Shown piece by piece: positions 10,201 to 18,421 of a stretch of DNA of 38,671 nt. Location: assembly GCA_001567185.1 (NCBI GenBank), contig LNFR01000010.1, positions 1 to 38,671 on the forward strand, written 5' to 3'. The position numbers were made by a program, and so were the translations under genes. Below the pieces are notes generated by a model. The model saw only the letters and a program-made list of their open reading frames with translations, was not told the origin of the DNA and searched no databases. The stretch's first letter is position 1, and each line of letters starts with the position of its first letter. The stretch comes from Bacteroidetes bacterium OLB12 (GTDB taxonomy: Bacteria; Bacteroidota; Bacteroidia; Cytophagales; Cyclobacteriaceae).

Positions 10201-13200
10201 CCCTGAATAACTAACGTATCACCTACTGCGGCCGTGGTGCGGTTTGCCACCTGGTAGATCTGGCCGTTTAAAGTAAAGTTGGGTGTTGCCCCGCTGCCAT
10301 CCGGCTGGTCGCCCCATATGGTTGCCTCACTCAGGTTACCCGTTGCTTTCGAATAGTAGATTAGCCCCATCTGGGTGGTAACAGCCAAGGCTACTGAAGC
10401 GGCCGACTTATTACCCGAGCCATCAAATGCTTTTACTGTAAAATTATACAAGGTGCCAGGTGTAAGGTTCATGGCCATGTAGCTGTTGGAAGTGGTGGTA
10501 CCCACGGATACATTATCAACCAATACCTCATACCCGGTTACGGCTACATTGTCCGTTGAGGCAGTCCACGAAAAGGCCACATTGGTATAAGTTTTACTGG
10601 CCAGCGTAAGGAAGGTAGGTATAGACGGAGCAACCGCATCGGTAAAGGTATGTGCCGATGCTTCGGTGCTGAATGCCGATGTACCATTGTTGTTTACGGT
10701 TTTTAATTTGTAGTAGTAGGTGGTATTGGGCAAGCCGGTATTATCGGTGTAGGTAAGCGCAGCCGTACGGGCCAGCATACTATAGGTACCATTTAATTCA
10801 GTGGCGCGGTACACCTCAAACTCATCCGGAGGACTGTTGCTACCGGCTCCGTTATTCCAGGTAAGGTCAATACTGGTCATGCCTGTGGCTGTGGCGGCCA
10901 GGCTAACCGGGGCATTGGGCGCAGTAGGCGGTGTGTAAACCCCACTGCGTAACATGGAATCGGGGATGACGGTCCAGGGTGTGTAGTTACCACCGCCAGT
11001 ACTTATCCTATACTCAACTGTTAAATTTTGACTGCCGGTATTTTCAAAATAAAGTACCACAATGCGGTGTGGGCCCGGGGCCAGTGTTATATCGTTACTG
11101 CTAGCGGACTGGGATCCATGCAAGCCGTCATTATTGATATACCGGTGTTGGGTCAGATCGTATGGATTAAACCCATCAATAAACAGCATGGAGCCGTCAT
11201 CGGAAGTTATTCTGAAGCGATAGGTTTGCGTTTGTGGGGAAACGTTTGTGGGAATATCCAGGTAGCCATCAAATTTGAAATTATAAAAATCACTCTGCGT
11301 AGCTACTCCACCTTCAAAATGCGGGCGCACATCAAAGTTGGCTACCTGGCCATAAATTTCAAACGTGTTCCATTGCATTACCGGATCGTCTCCGGCAGAG
11401 GATGAAAGCGAGGGTTCTATAAAACTCCAGGCACCGGTAGAGTGGCCATAAAACAAACCGGAAACATACGTGTTACCCAATACCTGCGTACTGGGCTGCG
11501 AAAGGTTAGCCTCTGTATCTTCCGCTCTTACGGTAATAGGATACACGGTGTTCATGGTTAACCCTGTAATCGTATAGGTAGTTTGCGTGGAGTTAGTATT
11601 AACCGATTGCCCGCCATAATAAACTATGTATTGGTTTATACCGTTGTTATCCGTGGAGGCATCCCACGATAAGGTAATGGAGGTATCGTTATTTGCGGTT
11701 ATCACCAGGTTTTGTGGTGCAGTGGGTGCTGTTGTATCTGCCTGGGTGGTTACTTCCAGGTTGGTGTTTACATTGTCTGAAGGTGCATGCGGGGACTTGC
11801 CGGCATTGTTTACAGCCCTTAACTTGTACTGGTAGGTTGTGTTCGCTTCAAGGGCCGTGTCAAGGTACGATACGGCATCTTCGGGCGTACGGGTAATAAA
11901 TTTAAAAATGGTTTCCCCCGCTTTGCGTCTCCATACTTCAAAACCTTTTTCATTGTTCGAGTTATCCGTCCAGCTTAAGAAAATGGTGGCCGAAGAAGTA
12001 GCCAATCCGGTAAAGGTTGTTGGCGCGGTAATATTGGTTGGGGCACCCCACACGTAATATTCCGGATCTGACAAGGGGCTTGGGCAATACCCGGCATCAG
12101 CCGTTTTTAACGTATAGTATCCTGCACCGCTACCGCCTGCCCGGGTAATCATGGAAACAGTATCCTGGTAGTTTGTTGGGCTGGTTGGAACCCCGGGATG
12201 ATAAACCGGAGTCGTACCCCCGTTGTAATACCAATAGTACCGGTCGGTCTTTTCTGAGGCCATTAGTTTTACACTGTTTTCAACCCCATTTCCGTTAATG
12301 GTTGGAAACACCTGGGTACCCGAAGCAACTATTACCGGTTTGGTGGGCGAGCTTTCGGTAATGGTTACCGGTTTCGACCATTTGTTCCAGTCGCTCTCGG
12401 TGGGGTTGGGTACCCGGCTAAAACGGGCCCGGTAGGTGCCCGGCACTGTAACTGTATCCAGGTAGGTGGTGGCCCCGGCTATTAGCTCGCCATCTTTTTC
12501 CCATTGGTAAGCATGGAAACCCTGCGCCAGTTCTAATATTACGCCCTCACCGGTACTGCCGCAGATTTCTGTTTTGCCGTAGCGCACAAAAATATCGGAC
12601 TTGCTTTTTGAAAGCATCCAGGTAAAGAAGTCGGGCTCGGCATAGGCGGCATTCCATGTACCATGGCCCAGGTTCGGGTACAAGGTATAACGCGTACTCA
12701 TACCCTGGTTTTTAAACTGACCCAAATAGTCGAGGGTTTCACCTACGGTGGGGTTACCATCAATGCCCCCCTGGAACGTCCAGATAGGAATGGTGCGGAT
12801 GTAAGGAAACATGCTGGCCTGGGTAATGTTCGCATTGTCCACGGCCGACATGGGCAGGGCCGCTGTAAAGAGCCACGGGGCCGAGCGGATCATCCGGTAG
12901 GCGTTTGAGCCACCATCCGAAAGGCCGTGTACATAAATCCGGTTGGGGTCGATGTTGTATTTTTTCATCAGCAAGCGAATAATCATAATCAACTTGCTGT
13001 CTTCCCTGCGGGCGGTTGACCACGTATTCAGATTTTGAGGAAAAAGTACAAACCCCGGAAAGGAACGGGCGGGCAGGTTCGGATCGTCCGGGTTCATACC
13101 ATCAGGCACCAGGTTTACTGCGGTTTGATGCACCGCCCCGCCATGTACCATGTTATGGTCGTTGTTTAAGAGCCGTTGCACCGTATTAACTCTTGCGGCA

Positions 13201-14411
13201 AGCGCGGTAGCGGTACCTGCAAAAGTTTTACTAACCGTAAACGTGGTGGACGAAGGCGTTGCGGTTACTGTGTAGGTTCCATCGTAACCGGGAACGCTGG
13301 AATTGGAAATAAGTGCCTGGTTTGACGATAGGGGTCCACCCACCACAAATTGATGCGGTTCGCTGGTGGTAAAGGTGGTTTTACCACTACCCCCGCTTAC
13401 AGCCCCGGTAATGGAGTAAACCTTGGCTACATACCGTTCAAGTTCACCCGTAGTAAAGCCAGTACTATGGGCTATAATGCTGGTGGTAGGCCCTGCGTTT
13501 GAGGTATAGGAATAAGATAACTTAAACTTATTGTTGTCTAATTTTACAAGGCGTCTCAACCCACTATAACCTGCCACGTTGCTGCGCACAATAATTACAT
13601 CATTGCCGGCATAGGTACTTAAGTTGGGCGGATTGGGTGAGGAGGCGAAGGTGAATTGCGCATGGGTACGGTTGTACACGGAAGCCGTGGCTGCCCCGCT
13701 AGAACCTCCTGAGTAGGTAACGGTAAACGTGGTAGCGTTTGGTACTGTGGCAATGGTTCGGTCACCATTATAACCGGGCACCGTAGAGCCTGAAATATTG
13801 ATGCTTTGACCCGCCACAAAAAAGTGACTCTCGGTAGTTGTAAAAGTTAACGTATTACCGCTGCGCGTAATGGAAACGTTGTAAACTTTTGGAATAAAGG
13901 CCCTGTTGTCAACATTGTTTCGGGCCGGGTCCCAAATCTGGTTAGCAAGGTAGCAGCTACCGCCATTGGCCCGTGTGCAATTTCCAATTTCACCCAGCCC
14001 GTGGCACATTACAATAAGCGGGTAGCCATCGGGAAAATCGGGGTTGGCAGCATAGTTTTTAGGAAACAAGAGCCGGTAATTCATTTCGTAATTGTAAGAC
14101 CCATAATTGTATCGCTTCAAATAGCCCTGGGTGTACTGGGTAGATGTAAAACCGGCCAGCGGGTAGTAGGTATCCGTACCCCGGTAGCTAAAGGTTTTAC
14201 CTTCTTCAAGCGAATAGCGGATGTTGCCGTAATTATAGCTTAACCGTGTATCCACAACAAAACCGTTTGATACATAAGGCACCCGCAGGCCTCCGTTTTG
14301 GTAAGAGAAATAGATCCAGGTGCTATCAACCGGGGCAACCGGTTGGGCCAGCGAATGGGTGAGAAAGGCCAGGGAAAAAAGGGCAAACAGAAGAACCTTC
14401 AGAGATTTCAT
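7227..14411 (-). CDS. Giant T9SS multidomain protein B: esterase-like head with inserts, FN3, PA14, beta stalk, type A sorting domain
   Basis: This intact 2394-residue protein has a signal peptide (cleavage after about residue 22, SLAQ). An esterase-type alpha/beta-hydrolase follows, with LIVMCHGLGE, elbow HGLSDGG (about 497) and GHGTWN (about 583). The fold is interrupted at about 174-404 by three beta modules with the pattern TFTTxExHxFxxGxxxxISxSxVPGYNG. Next come an Ig-like domain, two FN3 domains (about 790-985), a PA14 domain (about 987-1159, with DDGSMLFIDG), two more FN3 domains (about 1160-1345), a long beta-rich region from YYSKATGN, and the shared module RKYRYMSSPV...WNLVGNPYA...APGQAFWV. 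Ig-like segments and a type A sorting domain (YPNPATADQ near 2310, ending KVIITFR) finish the protein. PA14 and FN3 suggest carbohydrate binding. Predicted: exported by T9SS and surface-anchored. The substrate is unknown. Confidence 0.85.
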   Translation of the reverse strand: MKSLKVLLFALFSLAFLTHSLAQPVAPVDSTWIYFSYQNGGLRVPYVSNGFVVDTRLSYNYGNIRYSLEEGKTFSYRGTDTYYPLAGFTSTQYTQGYLKRYNYGSYNYEMNYRLLFPKNYAANPDFPDGYPLIVMCHGLGEIGNCTRANGGSCYLANQIWDPARNNVDNRAFIPKVYNVSITRSGNTLTFTTTESHFFVAGQSINISGSTVPGYNGDRTIATVPNATTFTVTYSGGSSGAATASVYNRTHAQFTFASSPNPPNLSTYAGNDVIIVRSNVAGYSGLRRLVKLDNNKFKLSYSYTSNAGPTTSIIAHSTGFTTGELERYVAKVYSITGAVSGGSGKTTFTTSEPHQFVVGGPLSSNQALISNSSVPGYDGTYTVTATPSSTTFTVSKTFAGTATALAARVNTVQRLLNNDHNMVHGGAVHQTAVNLVPDGMNPDDPNLPARSFPGFVLFPQNLNTWSTARREDSKLIMIIRLLMKKYNIDPNRIYVHGLSDGGSNAYRMIRSAPWLFTAALPMSAVDNANITQASMFPYIRTIPIWTFQGGIDGNPTVGETLDYLGQFKNQGMSTRYTLYPNLGHGTWNAAYAEPDFFTWMLSKSKSDIFVRYGKTEICGSTGEGVILELAQGFHAYQWEKDGELIAGATTYLDTVTVPGTYRARFSRVPNPTESDWNKWSKPVTITESSPTKPVIVASGTQVFPTINGNGVENSVKLMASEKTDRYYWYYNGGTTPVYHPGVPTSPTNYQDTVSMITRAGGSGAGYYTLKTADAGYCPSPLSDPEYYVWGAPTNITAPTTFTGLATSSATIFLSWTDNSNNEKGFEVWRRKAGETIFKFITRTPEDAVSYLDTALEANTTYQYKLRAVNNAGKSPHAPSDNVNTNLEVTTQADTTAPTAPQNLVITANNDTSITLSWDASTDNNGINQYIVYYGGQSVNTNSTQTTYTITGLTMNTVYPITVRAEDTEANLSQPSTQVLGNTYVSGLFYGHSTGAWSFIEPSLSSSAGDDPVMQWNTFEIYGQVANFDVRPHFEGGVATQSDFYNFKFDGYLDIPTNVSPQTQTYRFRITSDDGSMLFIDGFNPYDLTQHRYINNDGLHGSQSASSNDITLAPGPHRIVVLYFENTGSQNLTVEYRISTGGGNYTPWTVIPDSMLRSGVYTPPTAPNAPVSLAATATGMTSIDLTWNNGAGSNSPPDEFEVYRATELNGTYSMLARTAALTYTDNTGLPNTTYYYKLKTVNNNGTSAFSTEASAHTFTDAVAPSIPTFLTLASKTYTNVAFSWTASTDNVAVTGYEVLVDNVSVGTTTSNSYMAMNLTPGTLYNFTVKAFDGSGNKSAASVALAVTTQMGLIYYSKATGNLSEATIWGDQPDGSGATPNFTLNGQIYQVANRTTAAVGDTLVIQGTASKIIVPSNVTLVVDDLLTAKLELQGNAVVQLDAATTPEFLSVSDNSTIHFNGTNTIPARQYGNVVLVGTGNKNFGAGETIVRGNLSVTGAVALKGVSGNASRLTLHGNLEYADVPGLVAADNTLDLTLAGTNQSLLLPGSIDFYRITTQPNATLTLDTTIPVTVTVGSNQGGGLALANGSTLQLGNNHLSMKYAGAINPANQTGKIAIDGGNLSLASASTQNSNLYFDATQRTAALVTSNFSNTGKVNVQSALQITGGLKIVAGEFNAGAGNVTLVSNQTSTAYLQEIEGNGSVTGQVHVQRWVSAARKYRYMSSPVANLTVAAFQNYIPVTGPFTGANTNATAPSMFSYTEPAGYSRYPVSSNTEMFEKGRGYSIFNFNGNNPLTLTTLGTPYQGSWTYTLTAGTGGNDGWNLVGNPYASAIQWNNVAGNWTRTNVSPIVSVPDNTSGTLVYKTYDASSGMGTLTNGIIAPGQAFWVQSTGATPVLTITEKAKRTSSSTYYREEAPVNSFTVFLNSSTAQDPTYVILGEYSDAFEANADGRKKKNDVLNISSRSTDNVELVFNKVADSFCEKQIGLTIENVVPGNYSLSFANVSTLLGVGEITLTDNFTQTSTIINDSEVYAFSVTTHAASYGTGRFTLSLARPALQKTATITTANLCGGYKTQIQLTNTQAGAFYYATNAGMTEMISEEVISTGGSITLNIPVAQLQAGNNSFEIHTGFKGCSNELLQATPVTMVYTPAPQIQVINHSYSICQGTSLTLQAETTAGNTVVWYRNGILVAQGNAEFNTDPIKTNTTYEVAAVTANGCESDRVPITVEVEDIAMPVVAFDGYALTLTEPVSEGTFVQWYKDQEPLEVFTPYLEPEEEGYYNVLVSRNGCSKVSDSFSFVVTAVEEELEAVKGLVAYVYPNPATADQLYVNLQTTLAQDVEITMTDLSGRPVYNQWLTRNTASGIHRINLKDDPMPGLYIMTIQQGEAVLKRKVIITFR

Positions 14412-14582
14412 AGACAGATTAAAGCTACAGTACTAATATCCCGCAAAAGTCTAAAAAGTGAGCCCCTAACGCGTACTTTTTTTGATTAAAATTTTACAAA
14501 AATTGGTGGCAATACGGCTAATCCTGCGGGAAATGCAAAAAACATTTAAAAATCGGGATTTTGGCCTATGTAATATTTAACC

Positions 14583-15517
14583 CTAATTGGCCGGCCTTAT
14601 TTTGCCATTGGAAATGATTTGGTGCAGGAGGGTGCGCTGGCCTTGTTCGCTTACATGGCCATGGTCTATGTAGTTGGCAAAATTGCGGGTAAAGGCTGCG
14701 TTTTCTTCGGTATTAAAGTCCAGCACAACGGCTTTGCCTTGCAGGTGGTTGGAGATTTTTTGTTTGTACGCGTCAAGCTGGGTTTGGTATTTTTTGTAGA
14801 GCGGGTAGGGCAACGGGTGGTAGTAGGCAATAATCGCTACCTTTTTATCGGTTAAAGAGTTGATCATGCTGTCAAACTCGGTAAGCGCTATGGAATCGAT
14901 GGCGGTGGGAATGGCGTTTTCAACCTGCAGTTCGGCATTGATTTTATCTTCTACGGGCATTTTCTGAAGGATGTGGTTGTAGAAGTTGTACCCGTAGTCG
15001 TTGAATTGATTTTTCGGATACTTGCCGGGCATCAGGTTGAGGGAGCGCACCAGGGCAATGCCATAGGCTTTGTAGAGGCTGTACGATCCAAACGCACCGT
15101 AATATTCTTTTGGGTTGATCATGCCGGTTTTCATACCGTGGTCGGCAGTCAGGTAGGGGTGGAGGCAAAGGATTACAAACCGGGGTGTTCCCTTTTGCAG
15201 GGCTTTTTGCAATACCGCATTTTGTTCGGTAATGTTGGCGCCCATCATACTCAGGTTATAGATGCGCAAGCCCGGTATTTCTTTGGGGTTTAGGTTTGCC
15301 GAAAGAGAAGGGCCCAGAATATAGCCTTCAAAATTTTCGGGTACGTATTTGTGGGCCAGCAGGTATTTACTGGTTCGTTCATCGCTGTAAACGTTAATGG
15401 CATCCTTCCGCCAGAAAAGTCCGTACAGGTCAATCCAGATATTAATGCCTACCAACAGGACAACGGCCAGCAAACTGCAGCCCCCATATCGAAACAGAAA
15501 TTTTTGTAAGGATTCAT
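14583..15517 (-). CDS. SGNH-like acyltransferase partner (AlgJ/DltD-like) of MBOAT
   Basis: The long frame from 15473 lacks a proper start: its first residues, LLAVVLLVGINIW, are the inside of an N-terminal signal anchor. The likely start is ATG 15517, one base after the MBOAT stop. Adding one base to the T5 run at 15501-15505 gives MNPYKKFLFRYGGCSLLAVV in frame with the rest. As written, that ATG leads into a wrong frame. The periplasmic part shows GPSLSANLNP (SGNH-like block I with Ser), NLSMMGANI, and YIDHGHVSEQGQ (block V Asp/His). Together with the preceding MBOAT gene it forms the usual two-gene set in which MBOAT moves an acyl group across the membrane and the SGNH partner places it on a glycan. 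Confidence 0.75.
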
Positions 15518-15518
15518 T

Positions 15519-16901
15519 TTAAAAATCGAAGTATAAAAATTCCTGGCTAATAGACGAGTTGAGAAAAAGCAGGTTTAGTAAAATCAGGAAAACAAATTTC
15601 AGTCCGTAAACCAGCGTAGGTTTAAAGGCCGCGCCAATTTCATTTGTATTTTTTCCAAACAGCAATACGGTGGCCGCTATCCAAATGGGTAGATTATAAT
15701 AATCGTTAATCAGGGTGAAACCGGTTTGGGCCTCATTTAACCCAACCATAGCGCGCAGAATGTGAATGGCTGTATCCCAGCTGTTGGCCCTGAAAAAAAC
15801 CCAGGTAATGTTTACAAAAAGAAAGGTAATAAGAATGGCAAATGCGTTGGGCATTTTAATGTTGAGTTTTGAAAATGCCCGGTGAATGTTAAGCGCTATG
15901 CCATGCAAAGCACCCCACATGATAAACGTCCAGCCGGCTCCGTGCCAAAAACCTCCAATCAAAAAAGTGAGCAGAAGGTTTCGGCTGGTTTGAGTTTCGC
16001 TGGTGCGGCTGCCACCCAGCGGTATGTAGATGTAATCGCGCAAGAAGCGGCTCAGGGTAATGTGCCACCTGCGCCAGAAATCCTGAATGTTAATTGCCTT
16101 GTAGGGCGAGTTGAAATTAAAAGGCAGGTGAATGTTGAACAACAAGCCCAGGCCGATGGCCATATCCGAATAGCCACTGAAGTCGAAGTACAGTTGCATG
16201 GAATAGAAAAGCGAAGTGATCCACGCTTCTTTTATTCCCAGGGCGCTGGCATGCTGATATCCGTTTACTACAATAACAGAAAGCGAGTCGGCAATGACTA
16301 ATTTTTTTGCCAGTCCCATGTTAAAGATGAAAAGTCCTTTGGTGAAATTTTCCCAGGTAAGGGTTCTGCTTTGTGGGTTGGCAAACTGGGGCATCATTTC
16401 GCCATGGTGCACGATGGGGCCCGCAATTAACTGGGGGAAGAAGGTTACAAAAAGACAATAGTCAGAAAAGGAAAAGTCGGGTACTTTGCCCTGGTAGCTG
16501 TCAACCAGAAAGGCAACCTGTTGAAACGTAAAAAAACTGATGCCAATAGGAAGTATAATATGCAGCAGCGGAAAATTTTGCGCGGCAACCAGGTTCAGGT
16601 TGGCAATAAAAAAATCGGTGTACTTATAATAACCCAGCACTAAAATATTGAGGGCAATGGTGATTAAGAGCAAGCTTTTATTTTTGGAATGGAGTAGTTT
16701 TTTTCCTACGGCATAATTTGCCGTGCATGATAAAATAATAATCCACACGTTGGCCGGGTTCCAGTATGCATAAAAGAAAAGCGAAGCTGCTAAGAGCCAG
16801 GCTTTGGCGTAGAAATACGCCACTCTTTTCGCCAGGAAAAAATAAACCAGCAAACAAACCGGAAGGAAGAGAAAGATAAACTCGGTAGAACTAAAGAGCA
16901 T
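15519..16901 (-). CDS. MBOAT family O-acyltransferase (AlgI-like)
   Basis: This 460-residue polytopic membrane protein is of typical length for AlgI/DltB-type MBOATs. It shows the family motifs in order: FSGYSDMAIGLG, NIQDFWRRWHITLSRFLRDY, IPLGGSR, and IGGFWHGAGWTFIMWGALHG with the invariant histidine. Many hydrophobic helices are spread along the chain. It begins at ATG 16901 with MLFSSTEFIFLFLPV, the common N terminus of this group. It would transfer an acetyl group from a cytoplasmic donor across the inner membrane. The SGNH-like partner begins within two bases of its stop. The acceptor glycan is not identified; the nearby glycosyltransferase operon is a candidate source. Confidence 0.9.
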   Translation of the reverse strand: MLFSSTEFIFLFLPVCLLVYFFLAKRVAYFYAKAWLLAASLFFYAYWNPANVWIIILSCTANYAVGKKLLHSKNKSLLLITIALNILVLGYYKYTDFFIANLNLVAAQNFPLLHIILPIGISFFTFQQVAFLVDSYQGKVPDFSFSDYCLFVTFFPQLIAGPIVHHGEMMPQFANPQSRTLTWENFTKGLFIFNMGLAKKLVIADSLSVIVVNGYQHASALGIKEAWITSLFYSMQLYFDFSGYSDMAIGLGLLFNIHLPFNFNSPYKAINIQDFWRRWHITLSRFLRDYIYIPLGGSRTSETQTSRNLLLTFLIGGFWHGAGWTFIMWGALHGIALNIHRAFSKLNIKMPNAFAILITFLFVNITWVFFRANSWDTAIHILRAMVGLNEAQTGFTLINDYYNLPIWIAATVLLFGKNTNEIGAAFKPTLVYGLKFVFLILLNLLFLNSSISQEFLYFDF

Positions 16902-16933
16902 AACAAATTACCGCGCGAAAATAAACACTTCTA

Positions 16934-16957
16934 CATCAATGTGTTCATGTATTGATG
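16934..16957 (-). terminator. Small stem-loop between PorP-SPOR and MBOAT genes
   Basis: CATCAAT (16934-16940) and ATTGATG (16951-16957) form a perfect 7-bp stem with a 10-base loop, about 35 bases past the stop of the PorP-SPOR gene. On the minus strand it is followed by a T-rich stretch. The stem is AT-rich and weak, so termination is only possible, not demonstrated. Confidence 0.3.
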
Positions 16958-16991
16958 GAGAATATGATTATACGATTCAACACGGCCTGGT

Positions 16992-17978
16992 TTATTCGGG
17001 CACGGTAAGTACCCAGGTATCGCGGAAATTTGATTTGGTATCCTTCCGGTACTTGTCGCGAATTTGAGCAGCCTCTTCCACAGTTGCCAGATTACCCATG
17101 TGTACGTAATAGTATTGTTTGGTTGCAGAATAGGCAACGGTTACATTCGAATACCCTTCTCGCTTTAGATTATTCATGTAACTGAGGGCATTATGGTTGG
17201 AGCGGAATACACCCACAACCACATAATGGCCTGGCTTTAAATCACGGCCTGATAATGTAATAATCTTTTCTTTTTCAGGCTCAGGTTCTGGTTTGGGCTC
17301 TGTTTTCGGTTCAACCACTTCAACCGTTTCTTCTTTTGGTTCGATAACGGGTTTCTCTTCAATTTTTTCTTCAACAACCGGCTGTTCGGTAACAGGATCT
17401 ACCTTTGCTTTTTCTTCCTGCTTAGGTTCAGGTTTTTCATTTTTGGCTTCTTGTAACGCAGGCTGGGTGGCCAACTGCTCATCGGGTTCATTTTCCGATT
17501 GAGTTGGGCGTTCATATTTTTTTTTCCCAATCCTAAGTATCACCTGGACTTCGTGCGAACCGTTCCCTAAACCGGTTGTTTGTTGAGGAGCAAATTCATA
17601 AGCATAACCCACTCTTAATTTGTTTTTCAGATTAAATCCTAAAAAACCGGCTGGCCCGTAATCCTGGCGGTACGATGCCCCACCCCACAGTAAATCGTCA
17701 AGTTTCAAAACCCCGGTAATTTCGTATTGCCCCGAAACACCTTCGCTGGTTCGATACAGGAAGAAGGGTTCAAAGGCAAGCCGTGGTGAAAGACTAAAAT
17801 TATAGCTGATGGTGGTGATTGTATTATTGAGTTGATCGAGTTTCGGTGTGTTAAACCCATTTTCAGAAACAATGTGTGAAACAAAGAGCCGGGGTAACGC
17901 AAACCCGATTTTCAGATTTTTATATTGGTAGTTAATACCAAATTGCCCGTCCACACTGGTGGAGTTGTTGTCCGTTAA
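16992..17978 (-). CDS. PorP/SprF-type T9SS protein with SPOR domain, C-terminal piece (frameshifted)
   Basis: This frame carries the end of the gene that begins at 18414. It is open from about 17978 (LTDNNSTSVDGQFGINYQYK); the GTG at 17954 is not a true start. The first 160 or so residues are beta-strand-rich and match the outer-membrane barrel half of PorP/SprF proteins, with KIGFALPRLF and LGFNLKNKLRVGYAYEF. A Pro/Glu/Lys-rich linker of about 70 residues follows. The last 90 or so residues form a SPOR-like domain (GHYVVVGVFRSNHNALSYMN to YYVHMGNL). SPOR domains bind peptidoglycan with stripped peptides. A barrel joined to SPOR would connect the outer-membrane secretion partner to the cell wall. 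The reconstructed gene spans 16992-18414. Confidence 0.8.
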   Translation of the reverse strand, partial: LTDNNSTSVDGQFGINYQYKNLKIGFALPRLFVSHIVSENGFNTPKLDQLNNTITTISYNFSLSPRLAFEPFFLYRTSEGVSGQYEITGVLKLDDLLWGGASYRQDYGPAGFLGFNLKNKLRVGYAYEFAPQQTTGLGNGSHEVQVILRIGKKKYERPTQSENEPDEQLATQPALQEAKNEKPEPKQEEKAKVDPVTEQPVVEEKIEEKPVIEPKEETVEVVEPKTEPKPEPEPEKEKIITLSGRDLKPGHYVVVGVFRSNHNALSYMNNLKREGYSNVTVAYSATKQYYYVHMGNLATVEEAAQIRDKYRKDTKSNFRDTWVLTVPE

Positions 17979-17997
17979 GGAGGATCGGAGGGGTCAT

Positions 17998-18414
17998 CTA
18001 CTTTATCAAGATTGATATTATTAATGGTAACCCCTGCAGAAAGTCCAAACCCAAGGCGATGTAATTCTGCAGTACTTTGCCCAGGTACACCTGATAGGCA
18101 AAAGAGGCCATGGCCGAGTTAGTTTGAAGTACTCCGGCCTGATCGTTGTAGAGATTCAATCCCAACCCCATTTTGTGATTCAGGGGTAGTTGCAGGTTTA
18201 GTGTGGCAGTAGTAGGAGCCCCGTTAAATTGTGCCCATTGTTTACGGTAATTCATCAATAACTCAGAATACCCGCTTGCCGCAATATAACTGGGGTTATA
18301 CAGGTATGGGTTCAGAAAATAATGGTTATATACAAGATTTTGCTGAGCCTTAAGGCTAAAAGAAGCAGCAATGCAGATTGTAATCAGGTATATAGCCTTA
18401 TAAAATCTCATCAT
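17998..18414 (-). CDS. PorP/SprF-type T9SS membrane protein, N-terminal piece (frameshifted)
   Basis: It has a signal peptide (residues 1-23, ending FSLKAQ), then QNLVYNHYFLNPYLYNPSYI and YRKQWAQFNGAPTTATLNL, the hallmark start of PorP/SprF proteins. The frame goes wrong after YIALG. One added base near 18047-18052 (AAA/CCC on the + strand) gives FGLSAGVTINNINLDKVDDP, and one more near 17976-17983 joins it to LTDNNSTSVDGQF of the downstream piece. The gene starts 7 bases after the stop of giant protein C, which has a type-B sorting domain. PorP/SprF paralogues are known to sit beside and assist secretion of type-B substrates, as SprF does for SprB. The role is therefore well supported if the two breaks are artefacts. 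Confidence 0.8.
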   Translation of the reverse strand: MMRFYKAIYLITICIAASFSLKAQQNLVYNHYFLNPYLYNPSYIAASGYSELLMNYRKQWAQFNGAPTTATLNLQLPLNHKMGLGLNLYNDQAGVLQTNSAMASFAYQVYLGKVLQNYIALGLDFLQGLPLIISILIK

Positions 18415-18421
18415 CTTTTAC

